IMG/VR virus record: IMGVR_UViG_3300025141_000057
Coordinates: 1 to 64,000 of that record
Strand: one strand, 5' to 3'
Source: a virus
Length of the DNA: 64,000 bases
In this document: in pieces, positions 7,416 through 14,427 of the stretch
How positions within the stretch are numbered: the first letter of the stretch is position 1
How the letters are laid out: every line of letters starts with the position of its first letter
Notes under the pieces: model-generated
What the model was told of the DNA's origin: nothing
Database searches by the model: none
What the model saw: the letters and a program-made list of their open reading frames with translations, nothing else
Translations under genes and position numbers: made by a program

Positions 7416-8071
7416 GTAAAACATTTATATTTTCTGCTACAGCAGGTAAAAAAGAAGACTCAATGCTTTACAATACGTGTAAAGATGAAAATATCGACAT
7501 CTTTATAAAAGAGTATAATAAAGAGTCTATACAAAAAACCTACAACAAGGCGATTGATTTTTCAATTAGGGAAGGAGTTAAAAACTTAGTATTAGTTCAT
7601 GACGATGTAATACTCGAAGCTTTTTCTGAAAGAAGAATTGAAAGAAATTTTAAAAATTTTGATCTAATTGGTGTAGCTGGCTGCAATCAGGTCAAGCTCG
7701 AAAAGCCAGTTCTCTGGCATTTAATGGGCGGTGGCTTCGACTCCGGTAATTTAGTAGGCGCAGTTGCCCACGGTACTGAAAATCAAAAAAATATGGGAGG
7801 GTTTGGATTTTATCCAAATAGAGCTATTTTAGTAGACGGAGTTTTTCTCGTAATTAAAAGAAAAGTATTTAAAAAAATTAGATTTGATGAAACCTGTCCT
7901 TCTAAATGGCATTTTTATGATCTTGATTACTCTATGCAGTGTCATAAAGCCGGCTTTAAAGTTGGAGTCGGCGACTTTATTGTAACTCATAAATCCCCCG
8001 GTCTTACTTCTTTTACTGAAGAATTTCAGAAGGGCGAAGATTGGTTTTTAGATAAGTGGAAAACCGAATAA
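7412..8071 (+). CDS. glycosyltransferase, StrF-like GT2 family
   Basis: A 219-residue glycosyltransferase with a GT-A fold. The pattern fits the StrF-like branch of family 2. An N-terminal Rossmann half carries TYNKAIDFSI and the acidic metal/nucleotide motif LVHDDV (H63-D64-D65). A GVAG segment follows, then VDGVFLVIKRKVFKKIRFDE, FYDLDYSMQCHKAGFKVGV and a final VTHKS. There is no membrane segment. The ATGA overlap with the amidotransferase gene indicates co-translation. The acceptor is unknown; host surface glycan, phage DNA base or virion protein are all possible. Confidence 0.82.
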   Translation: MSKTFIFSATAGKKEDSMLYNTCKDENIDIFIKEYNKESIQKTYNKAIDFSIREGVKNLVLVHDDVILEAFSERRIERNFKNFDLIGVAGCNQVKLEKPVLWHLMGGGFDSGNLVGAVAHGTENQKNMGGFGFYPNRAILVDGVFLVIKRKVFKKIRFDETCPSKWHFYDLDYSMQCHKAGFKVGVGDFIVTHKSPGLTSFTEEFQKGEDWFLDKWKTE

Positions 8072-8089
8072 CATATAATACCATAAGGC

Positions 8090-9397
8090 GTGAGTAAGTT
8101 AGACTTAGACTATTTTGAAAATGTTCTTATATATAAGTCCCTTACAGATAGTGGGTATTTGGCTTCTATTGCTGATTTTGTAAAGCCTGAATATTTTAAA
8201 GATAAAGCGATCGCTAGTATCTTTAATATTATTAAAGACTTTACAGAAAAAAGAAATAAGCTTCCAACAACGACAGAGATTAAGTCTTACTTAGTATCAG
8301 ATGAACAAAAGAAGTCTTTTAAAGAGCTCGTTAAGACGTTTAGTGATATTGATAAGACTCTAGATAAAGAAGAACTATATGATAATACGGAACAGTTTCT
8401 TAAAGAGAAGGCCGTATATCATACAATGCTTAATGTAGCAGAAGATGTATCAAAAGGCAAAGTTGATACATCAGTCGTTTTAGATAAATTTGAAAAATCA
8501 TGCAACATTAATTTAGTAACTGATTTAGGACTAGAACTGTATGGTGATGTTGATAAGCTTATTGATGATCTTAACTGTGTTGAAAGATATGTTCCAAGTA
8601 AATGGGAGTGGTTAGACAATTGTCTCGGAGGTGGTTTTTTAGAAGCTGGAAAAGCTTTATATGTGTTTGCTGGTGAGACAAATATTGGTAAGTCAATATT
8701 TTTGGGTAATATTGCCAGTAATATGGCTGAAGATGGTAAAAACGTTTTGTTAGTTACTTTAGAAATGTCTGAGCTGTTATATGCTAGACGAATTTGCAGT
8801 AACGTTACAAAAATTCCAATGAAGCAGTTAGCTGAAAATGCACCTAGTATTAAACAGGCTATGAATGATCAAGGTGGTAAAATTTTTATTAAAGAGTTTC
8901 CACCTGCCACTATTACGGCTAATCAATTAAAAGCGTTTGTTAAGAAGTTTCAAGAACAAGGCATTAAGCTAGATGCTATTGTATTAGATTACCTAAACTT
9001 GATGCACTCACCTGTAGGTAATAACTCTTATGAGCGCATTAAACATGTAACTGAACAGGTACGTGCAATGAGCTATTTGTTTAACTGTCCTATTATTTCA
9101 GCCACACAGTTAAACCGAGCTGGGTTTGATACAGATAACCCTGATCTAGCAACAATTTCTGAATCTATCGGGTTGGCGGCCACTGCTGATGCTATTATAT
9201 CTATCTTTCAAAATGAAGAAGATAGAGGAATTGGAGTCATACGCTTAGGTATGATGAAAAACCGGTATGGTCCGCGTGGTATTACACAAGCTATGAGAAT
9301 CGATTATAATACGCTAACAATCGAACAAGCTGATGATATCGAAATAGATGAAGATATGGATAATACTCTTAATGTATTAGCTGGGCTTGCATCATAA
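8090..9397 (+). CDS. gp41: replicative DNA helicase, gp41/DnaB-like
   Basis: A 435-residue hexameric 5'-3' helicase that unwinds DNA ahead of the polymerase and works with the primase. The N-terminal 150 residues form the DnaB-like helical domain. The RecA-like motor has Walker A AGETNIGKS (residues 195-203), Walker B AIVLDYLNLM (about 293-302), and a downstream ISATQLNRAGF segment with the conserved glutamine. An arginine-containing MMKNRYGPRG motif lies near the C-terminus, and the tail is acidic. The start is GTG at 8090, preceded by an AAGG that may serve as a weak ribosome binding site, and by a TATAAT at 8074-8079. Confidence 0.94.
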   Translation: MSKLDLDYFENVLIYKSLTDSGYLASIADFVKPEYFKDKAIASIFNIIKDFTEKRNKLPTTTEIKSYLVSDEQKKSFKELVKTFSDIDKTLDKEELYDNTEQFLKEKAVYHTMLNVAEDVSKGKVDTSVVLDKFEKSCNINLVTDLGLELYGDVDKLIDDLNCVERYVPSKWEWLDNCLGGGFLEAGKALYVFAGETNIGKSIFLGNIASNMAEDGKNVLLVTLEMSELLYARRICSNVTKIPMKQLAENAPSIKQAMNDQGGKIFIKEFPPATITANQLKAFVKKFQEQGIKLDAIVLDYLNLMHSPVGNNSYERIKHVTEQVRAMSYLFNCPIISATQLNRAGFDTDNPDLATISESIGLAATADAIISIFQNEEDRGIGVIRLGMMKNRYGPRGITQAMRIDYNTLTIEQADDIEIDEDMDNTLNVLAGLAS

Positions 9398-9414
9398 GGA
9401 ACCTTTAGTAAATA
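9387..9414 (+). promoter_or_regulatory. possible early promoter of the DHH phosphoesterase gene
   Basis: TTGCAT (9387-9392), 16 nt and TAAATA (9409-9414) end 7 nt before the GTG start at 9422. The geometry equals that of the better early promoters but the hexamers are weaker. Confidence 0.35.
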
Positions 9415-9421
9415 ATCAAAA

Positions 9422-10297
9422 GTGAATATCCAAATATGGACAGATACTGATTTACATGGAGCTGGTTCTGCTCTTGTTTTAAAGTGGTTATATAAAGATG
9501 CTAAAACATTTAGTATTAATGATGTTTCAGAATATACTTTTTCTGGTAGATTTAAGGGATCGCTACAAGCATTAGATCATTATGATAGAGTCTACATTGT
9601 TGATTTGGATTTATCACCAGAACAAATTCAATTAGCTGATAGAGATAATGTTGTTGTTATTGATACACATAAAGGACATGTCAGCCATAAGCATTTATAC
9701 AAAAAAGCTAAAACCATATTAGACAGCAGTCAGTATGCTTGTTTAGATCTAATTTTTAATAAATTTAAAAGTCACCTAACACATTTAACTGACAAGCAAC
9801 TACAATTAATCAAATACATCAGCAAGTACGATTGGTATAATACACAGCACAAAGAGTCCTTAAAATTAAACGCTATATATTACAATTTAAATTCTCCAAA
9901 AACAGAAAAGTTTATTTCGGCATTTTCAGACGGGTTTAGAGATTTTACAATTCATGAAAAAAATGCTATTAAGCTGTATTTTAAAAAATTTAAAGATCAG
10001 ATAGATAGTGGGCAGGTATTTACAGGGATGATAAAAAACTATAGTGTTGTAGCGACGTTCGCGAACTATGCTGTAAATGAGCTAACTCATTTTTTAATTA
10101 AAAAATATAATACTGATATTGGTATGGTTATTAATACTGGAGCTAAGACTGTATCATTTAGACGATCTAGACAAAGTGATGTTGACTTAAGCATATTAGC
10201 TACAAAACTTTGTGATGGTGGCGGTCACGCAGCATCCGCCGGCGGTAAATTAACTGAACAATTCGCGAATTTAACCAAAACATTTGTACCGTGTTAA
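9422..10297 (+). CDS. DHH/DHHA1-family phosphoesterase
   Basis: A 291-residue protein of the DHH superfamily (RecJ/NrnA-like), manganese-dependent enzymes that hydrolyse phosphodiester bonds in short oligonucleotides or single-stranded DNA. The N-terminal metal motif is TDTDLHGAGSAL (D8, D10, H12), a variant of D-x-D-G-x-x-S/A. IVDLDLS follows, then VVVIDTHKGH (DHH-equivalent, about 78-87). The C-terminal DHHA1 signature DGGGHAASAGGKL (about 265-277) is intact. Start GTG; TTGCAT/TAAATA promoter-like boxes lie upstream. It sits between helicase and gp32, suggesting a role in nucleotide salvage or DNA end processing. I cannot say whether the substrate is DNA or RNA. Confidence 0.85.
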   Translation: MNIQIWTDTDLHGAGSALVLKWLYKDAKTFSINDVSEYTFSGRFKGSLQALDHYDRVYIVDLDLSPEQIQLADRDNVVVIDTHKGHVSHKHLYKKAKTILDSSQYACLDLIFNKFKSHLTHLTDKQLQLIKYISKYDWYNTQHKESLKLNAIYYNLNSPKTEKFISAFSDGFRDFTIHEKNAIKLYFKKFKDQIDSGQVFTGMIKNYSVVATFANYAVNELTHFLIKKYNTDIGMVINTGAKTVSFRRSRQSDVDLSILATKLCDGGGHAASAGGKLTEQFANLTKTFVPC

Positions 10298-10590
10298 CAA
10301 CCAGTAATATATCTCCAAACCCCTCAAAGACTTTAATACATGATGAAACAGAACATCTGTTACTTTGCTTTTGTACGTTCTGCTCCCTACTAAAAGGTAA
10401 AAAACTTTCACTACAAAATATTTTTATATTAGTTTTACAGGAGGAGAGATTGAGAAATATATTAAAGGACCTTCTAACAATCGAAACTAATTTTGATATA
10501 GTAAAGCTATTCATAGATTTTGAGCCGGCAATAACAAAGTCAAAATATATCACCAAGTTCCTTAATTCGAACTCTAAAATACAGTTATAA
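10291..10590 (+). CDS. small protein upstream of gp32, unknown function
   Basis: A 99-residue protein with a GTG start overlapping the previous gene by 7 nt. It is mostly helical (EHLLLCFCTFCSLLKG, LSLQNIFILVLQEERLRNILKDLL, DIVKLFIDFEPAITKSKYITKFL). The two close cysteines (CFCTFC) might bind metal but no complete site is visible. In other T4-like phages small replication or late-transcription accessory proteins (gp59, gp33) lie near gp32, but I see no convincing similarity. A strong AGGAGG at 10439-10444, in frame before a TTG at 10450, could start a 46-residue internal product. Confidence 0.6.
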   Translation: MLTTSNISPNPSKTLIHDETEHLLLCFCTFCSLLKGKKLSLQNIFILVLQEERLRNILKDLLTIETNFDIVKLFIDFEPAITKSKYITKFLNSNSKIQL

Positions 10591-10597
10591 AAACCGG

Positions 10598-10625
10598 TTG
10601 AAGTTTTCCTTTTTGTGGTTATAAT
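10598..10625 (+). promoter_or_regulatory. early sigma70-type promoter of gp32
   Basis: TTGAAG (10598-10603), a 16-nt spacer and TATAAT (10620-10625) end 6 nt before the gp32 ATG at 10632. No room is left for a Shine-Dalgarno sequence. Confidence 0.75.
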
Positions 10626-10631
10626 TATGGC

Positions 10632-11462
10632 ATGAGTACTTTTAATACTTCAATGTTCCAATCAATTAAAGACGCGTTAGCAAGCTCCGAAAGTAAGGGG
10701 TCCGCTACATTTAACGAAATTATGCCTACTAAAGTAGGTAATACGTATACGGTAAGACTTTTACCTTATGCTAAAGATCCTAGTAAAACATTTTTCCATT
10801 ATTATAACCATGGATGGAATTCTTTTGCTACCGGCCAGTATGTTCAGACATTAAGTCCGCAAACATTTGGTGAGCGAGATCCTATTGCAGAAGAACGCTT
10901 TAAGGTCCTTAGAACTGGCAGTGAGGAAGAAAAAGAAAAGATGCTAGCAGTCCGCCGTCTCGAAAAGTGGCTGGTTAATATTTACGTTGTTGATGATCCT
11001 GCAAATCCGGATAATAACGGCAAAGTAAAAATTCTTCGATATGGTAAACAACTTCAAAAAATTATTACTGAAGCTATTGAAGGTGAAGATGCAGAAGAGT
11101 TCGGACCTCGTATTTTTGATCTTGGTGATGGTGGTGTAAACTTTAAGATTAAGGTTGAACAGCAAGGTGATTATCCAACATATGTCTCTTCGAGATTTAC
11201 AACTGCTGGTAAAATTAATCTTTCCGAAGATAAACAAAAAGATGTTTATGAAGGGTGTTTTGATCTTGGTGAAGTGTTTACACAAAAGACATATGATGAA
11301 CTTAAGGATATGTTAAGAGAGCATTATTATTGCAGGGCTGATGAGCCTGAGGCTCCAACATCAGCACCAGAACCGGATACTACTCCAGCCGAGCCGGAAC
11401 CAGTCGCTGCTGGAAAAGATACGGTTGAAGAGGACATTGATGATTTGTTAAAAGATCTCTAA
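10632..11462 (+). CDS. gp32: single-stranded DNA-binding protein gp32
   Basis: A 276-residue single-strand binding protein that coats DNA during replication and recombination. The N-terminal region (MSTFNTSMFQSIKDAL) matches the cooperative B-domain position. The core contains LLPYAKDPSKTFFHYYNHGWNS, an RRLEKWLVNIYVVDDPANP strand pair, KVKILRYGKQLQKII and DYPTYVSSRF. The C-terminal tail is proline- then acid-rich and ends EEDIDDLLKDL, the site by which gp32 recruits partners. The T4 zinc site (one His, three Cys) is not present: the equivalent stretch SPQTFGERDPIAEERF has no cysteine. A strong early promoter lies immediately upstream. Confidence 0.94.
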   Translation: MSTFNTSMFQSIKDALASSESKGSATFNEIMPTKVGNTYTVRLLPYAKDPSKTFFHYYNHGWNSFATGQYVQTLSPQTFGERDPIAEERFKVLRTGSEEEKEKMLAVRRLEKWLVNIYVVDDPANPDNNGKVKILRYGKQLQKIITEAIEGEDAEEFGPRIFDLGDGGVNFKIKVEQQGDYPTYVSSRFTTAGKINLSEDKQKDVYEGCFDLGEVFTQKTYDELKDMLREHYYCRADEPEAPTSAPEPDTTPAEPEPVAAGKDTVEEDIDDLLKDL

Positions 11463-11466
11463 TAAA

Positions 11467-11958
11467 ATGAGCCAAGGAATCACTCCAGAAGAAAAGGCGG
11501 CAGTTATGCAGTTGATGGGGCAGACCTACGGCCAGGTAAACCAACAAGATCAAATGATTGTTGGTCAATCTGGTAATCTCCGCCCGGATGCCCATAAAAT
11601 GAAACAGGCATTTGAACAAACTGCACATATGCCGACTGTCGATGCTAATCCACAGCATGCACAACAACCACCGCCACCAGAGCGACCTCAGCAAGTTGCA
11701 CCAGTAACTCCGGAGCAAGCTGCACAGGAGCTAGCTGAATCAGCTTCACCACCAACACCGGTCCCAGTACCAGTTTTTGATGATGAGGACCGTGTGCAAG
11801 AAGATAAAAATACTAACCAAATGGAGTTAGATTTATCCGAGCCTAAGTTTGCTGATAAGTTGCTTGATTTAATGAAAGAGCAAAATTTGATATTAAAAGA
11901 AATTAGCTTAAAATTAGATAATGGAAAAAAGACAACTAGAGGTCGCAAACAAGGGTGA
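11467..11958 (+). CDS. Pro/Gln-rich protein between gp32 and gp45, unknown function
   Basis: A 163-residue low-complexity protein. The N-terminus (ITPEEKAAVMQLMGQTYGQ) is helical. The middle (about 60-115) is rich in Gln, Pro and Ala. The C-terminal part has an acidic segment followed by a predicted amphipathic helix (FADKLLDLMKEQNLILKEISLKL) and a basic end (KKTTRGRKQG). This architecture suggests a disordered linker or adaptor. Start ATG follows gp32 by 4 nt, and the last 38 nt overlap the clamp gene, so translation of the three genes is probably coupled. Confidence 0.7.
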   Translation: MSQGITPEEKAAVMQLMGQTYGQVNQQDQMIVGQSGNLRPDAHKMKQAFEQTAHMPTVDANPQHAQQPPPPERPQQVAPVTPEQAAQELAESASPPTPVPVPVFDDEDRVQEDKNTNQMELDLSEPKFADKLLDLMKEQNLILKEISLKLDNGKKTTRGRKQG

Positions 11959-12646
11959 ATTTTTAAGATTATTAGACGCTATATCAAAAATAAATGACAG
12001 TGGCGTTATTCTTGATCTTAAAAAAGATAAAGTATCAAGCTTAGTTTCTAGTATAGATAGCACCTTAATACTACATTCAGAGTATAAAACTAACTCAGAG
12101 TTTGAGAATACATTAAACATCCCGGATGTAAAAAAATTAAGGAATGTATTAGACACAATTGAAGATAAAAATATATCTTTAGAAATAAATTCTAACAATA
12201 TTCAATATAACGGTAATGGTGTTAAATTTAAGTACCATCTCTTTGAAGAAGGCTTTATAACTAGACCAAATATTAATTTAGATAAAATTAATAAATTTAC
12301 CTTTGATGTTGAATTTACTCTCGACAAGCCCACTTTGCAAAGATTGTTTAAAGGAAGTACCTTTGCGTCAGAAACAAATAAAATTTATTTTTATACTGAA
12401 AATAATAATTTAATGGCTGAGCTTACAGATAGGTCTCGTCATAATACTGATAACTTTACTTTAAATTTAGGAAAAGCTGACTTTAGTCTTAATCCAATTC
12501 CAGTGAATTTAGATAATATTAGATTACTCTCTATTATTAATAACGAATTTAATGTAAAAGTAAATACTGAGTATGGTGTTGTTGTATTTGATATTGAAGA
12601 TAAAGATATTAAATTAAAGTATATAATTTCAGCTTTAACTCAATGA
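11921..12646 (+). CDS. gp45: sliding clamp gp45
   Basis: A 241-residue protein with the length and beta-strand-rich layout of T4 gp45, the trimeric ring that tethers the polymerase and, in T4, also activates late transcription. Supporting features are the N-terminal EFLRLLDAISKINDSGVIL, the alternating strand pattern DSTLILHSEYKT...LEINSNNIQYNGNGVKFKYHLF, a central FTLDKPTLQRLFKGSTF, and the terminal VVVFDIEDKDIKLKYIISAL. Assignment rests on pattern and position among replication genes. Because this phage has many T4-type late promoters, the clamp probably also serves late transcription here. It overlaps the previous gene by 38 nt and the next by 4. Confidence 0.85.
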   Translation: MEKRQLEVANKGEFLRLLDAISKINDSGVILDLKKDKVSSLVSSIDSTLILHSEYKTNSEFENTLNIPDVKKLRNVLDTIEDKNISLEINSNNIQYNGNGVKFKYHLFEEGFITRPNINLDKINKFTFDVEFTLDKPTLQRLFKGSTFASETNKIYFYTENNNLMAELTDRSRHNTDNFTLNLGKADFSLNPIPVNLDNIRLLSIINNEFNVKVNTEYGVVVFDIEDKDIKLKYIISALTQ

Positions 12647-12981
12647 CATCACAACATAAAAAGAACAAATTAAGAACCCCGGGATACTTTATAAAGAGAT
12701 TAAAAGATAATAATTTTGTAACATTGCGAATGTTTCATAAGTATAGTCCAACTGATCCTCGGAGATGGACAGTGTTAGTCGATCCGGGTGGATCCTCTGT
12801 ATTTGTTACATGCTTCGAGAATACGCCGTTTGTAGGGGAATATTTGTTTAGTTTTAATGACGGTAATCAAAATTTTAATAATAACTTTAGCTTAAAAACT
12901 GACTCGATCGAGGTTGTTGTTAGTAAACTGCTAAAAACCGGAGTGCGACAAAATGATAAGAGCGATTTTTTAGATAAATAA
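12643..12981 (+). CDS. conserved hypothetical phage protein
   Basis: A 112-residue protein, basic at the N-terminus (MTSQHKKNKLRTPGYFIKRL) and with beta-strand-like segments (NFVTLRMFHKY, RWTVLVDP, SSVFVTCFE, GEYLFSF). It is not recognisably RegA or gp62, although the position behind gp45 invites that comparison. The ATGA overlap with gp45 indicates coupled translation. The last codons contain the late promoter of the next gene. Confidence 0.75.
   Translation: MTSQHKKNKLRTPGYFIKRLKDNNFVTLRMFHKYSPTDPRRWTVLVDPGGSSVFVTCFENTPFVGEYLFSFNDGNQNFNNNFSLKTDSIEVVVSKLLKTGVRQNDKSDFLDK
12974..12980 (+). promoter_or_regulatory. late promoter (ATAAATA) inside the end of the preceding gene
   Basis: ATAAATA ends 5 nt before the ATG at 12986 and overlaps the stop codon of the upstream gene. 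Confidence 0.5.
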
Positions 12982-12985
12982 TAAT

Positions 12986-13321
12986 ATGAGCGACGAAGTT
13001 AACCAAAACTCTGAAAATTTCGATAATGATGAAGAGTTAAGAGAAATGGTTGAAAAGGCTCTAAAGCAAAGTCTTGTTGAGAGGAAGACATTTAAAAGAA
13101 GACAAGACTTAGCGCTAAGATTGAGTAATATTATTAGTGAATATTTAGATTGTTATATTTTATTGGGTTATGACTTTCAAGGAAGACATCTAGATATAAA
13201 ATCGTCCAAAACACCACAACAAACTGAAGCGCTACATTCATTCCTATTAAAATATTTTGCCTCTGAAATGCATCATATAAAAGGGTTAGATCATGGCATG
13301 GGTCCAGATGAAATACTGTAA
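12986..13321 (+). CDS. conserved hypothetical phage protein
   Basis: A 111-residue, mainly helical and charged protein (DEELREMVEKALKQSLVERKTFKRRQDLALRL) with a C-terminal half containing EYLDCYILLGYDFQGRHLDI and a His-containing segment (EMHHIKGLDHGMG). I do not recognise the family. An ATAAATA element 5 nt before the ATG suggests late as well as read-through expression. Its end overlaps the next gene. Confidence 0.72.
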   Translation: MSDEVNQNSENFDNDEELREMVEKALKQSLVERKTFKRRQDLALRLSNIISEYLDCYILLGYDFQGRHLDIKSSKTPQQTEALHSFLLKYFASEMHHIKGLDHGMGPDEIL

Positions 13322-13622
13322 AAGAGATATATATGCTGTTGAAACAGGCGACTACGTAGGGCAGATGTTTGCTATAGTCGACCTTAAAGATGATACTATC
13401 GGCTGTCTTTCGCTTCCACGAATGGAAAATATTGATGTTCCAAAAGAATCATTTGATACCGGAAGGAACGGTGATATAATTAAATTTGTAGAGAAGCTTC
13501 CAGAAGACGTTTTTTCGGTTGTAGAGGCACAATATATAAAGAATGAAAACTCTAATAATAGACGGGAACAACTTAATACACCGAACGTTTTATACGGCGA
13601 AAGCACAGTCAAAAAAGACTGA
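13308..13622 (+). CDS. hypothetical protein overlapping the RNase H/FEN gene
   Basis: A 104-residue protein starting MKYCKRDIYAVETGDYVG; an ATG 15 nt upstream (13293) is also in frame but would add an uncharacteristic MAWVQ. The first 60 residues look like a small beta domain (DIYAVETGDYVGQMFAIVDLKDDTIGCLSLP). The C-terminal 27 codons lie inside the start of the nuclease gene in another frame and have a polar composition, so the overlapping part is probably constrained by the nuclease. Function unknown. Confidence 0.65.
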   Translation: MKYCKRDIYAVETGDYVGQMFAIVDLKDDTIGCLSLPRMENIDVPKESFDTGRNGDIIKFVEKLPEDVFSVVEAQYIKNENSNNRREQLNTPNVLYGESTVKKD

Positions 13623-14427
13623 AGCACACACAGATTATCAAGTAAGCAACTTTCATATATACTTTACGCTTAACGCTGTGAGCTCCTACGTGAAGCAATT
13701 TGTTCCAGATACCACTATATTTGTGTGGGATGAAAAAAAAGACCATAAACCTAATATACGTAAGAGTATTTTAAAGGAATATAAGGGTAATAGGAGTAAC
13801 GATCCATCACCACATGAAAATAACGAAGTAATTAAGTCTATACTGTATTCAATGGGGATTAACTCTATTTTCCCAAGTCAGTTAGAAGCAGATGATATTG
13901 TAGCGTATATTTGTAGAGAGCATGAAGGTAGCAAGGTTATTGTTTCAGTAGATCAAGATTTTTTGCAGTTGGTTAGCTCTGAATGTACCTTATATGATCC
14001 GATCCGTAAAAAGTTTTTTGAAAAGGGTAACTTTGAAGAGCAAACCGGTTATGAGAATGTTGAACAATGGTATACAGCAAAATGCTTAACAGGTGACGCA
14101 TCAGATAATGTACCCGGCATACCGCGATTTGGTAAAGCTTCAGTTAGAAAATATTTAGATGACCCAGGTTATCTATTAGATGAAAAACAACAAAAAATAT
14201 TTAGGCGTAACGCTGACATATTTTGTTTAGATAAGTATATACAATTACCGGAAGAAAGACAATACTATAAGGACCAATTAGCAGTTAAACTGGATCCTTG
14301 TTATAAGACGTTTCTTGAGTATTGTAGAGAATACAACTTTAACCGTATTCTTGATAAAAAAGAAGATTGGCATAATTTGTTTTTTATGAAAAGTCTTTAT
14401 AATAAATTAAATGATATCGCTTCCTGA
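13543..14427 (+). CDS. rnh: 5'-3' exonuclease / RNase H of the FEN family (T4 Rnh-like)
   Basis: A 294-residue structure-specific nuclease. T4 Rnh removes RNA primers and adjacent DNA from lagging-strand fragments. The N-terminal metal site is LIIDGNNL (D7). A segment with basic residues and KEYKGNR corresponds to the helical arch start; LEADDIVAYI (about 111-120) and VSVDQDFLQL (about 132-141) supply the clustered acidic residues; GDASDNVPGIPRFGKASV is the helix-three-turn-helix DNA-binding motif. The protein ends within the length range of the T4 enzyme. The start overlaps the previous gene by 80 nt, and the end overlaps the primase by 17 nt. Confidence 0.92.
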   Translation: MKTLIIDGNNLIHRTFYTAKAQSKKTEAHTDYQVSNFHIYFTLNAVSSYVKQFVPDTTIFVWDEKKDHKPNIRKSILKEYKGNRSNDPSPHENNEVIKSILYSMGINSIFPSQLEADDIVAYICREHEGSKVIVSVDQDFLQLVSSECTLYDPIRKKFFEKGNFEEQTGYENVEQWYTAKCLTGDASDNVPGIPRFGKASVRKYLDDPGYLLDEKQQKIFRRNADIFCLDKYIQLPEERQYYKDQLAVKLDPCYKTFLEYCREYNFNRILDKKEDWHNLFFMKSLYNKLNDIAS

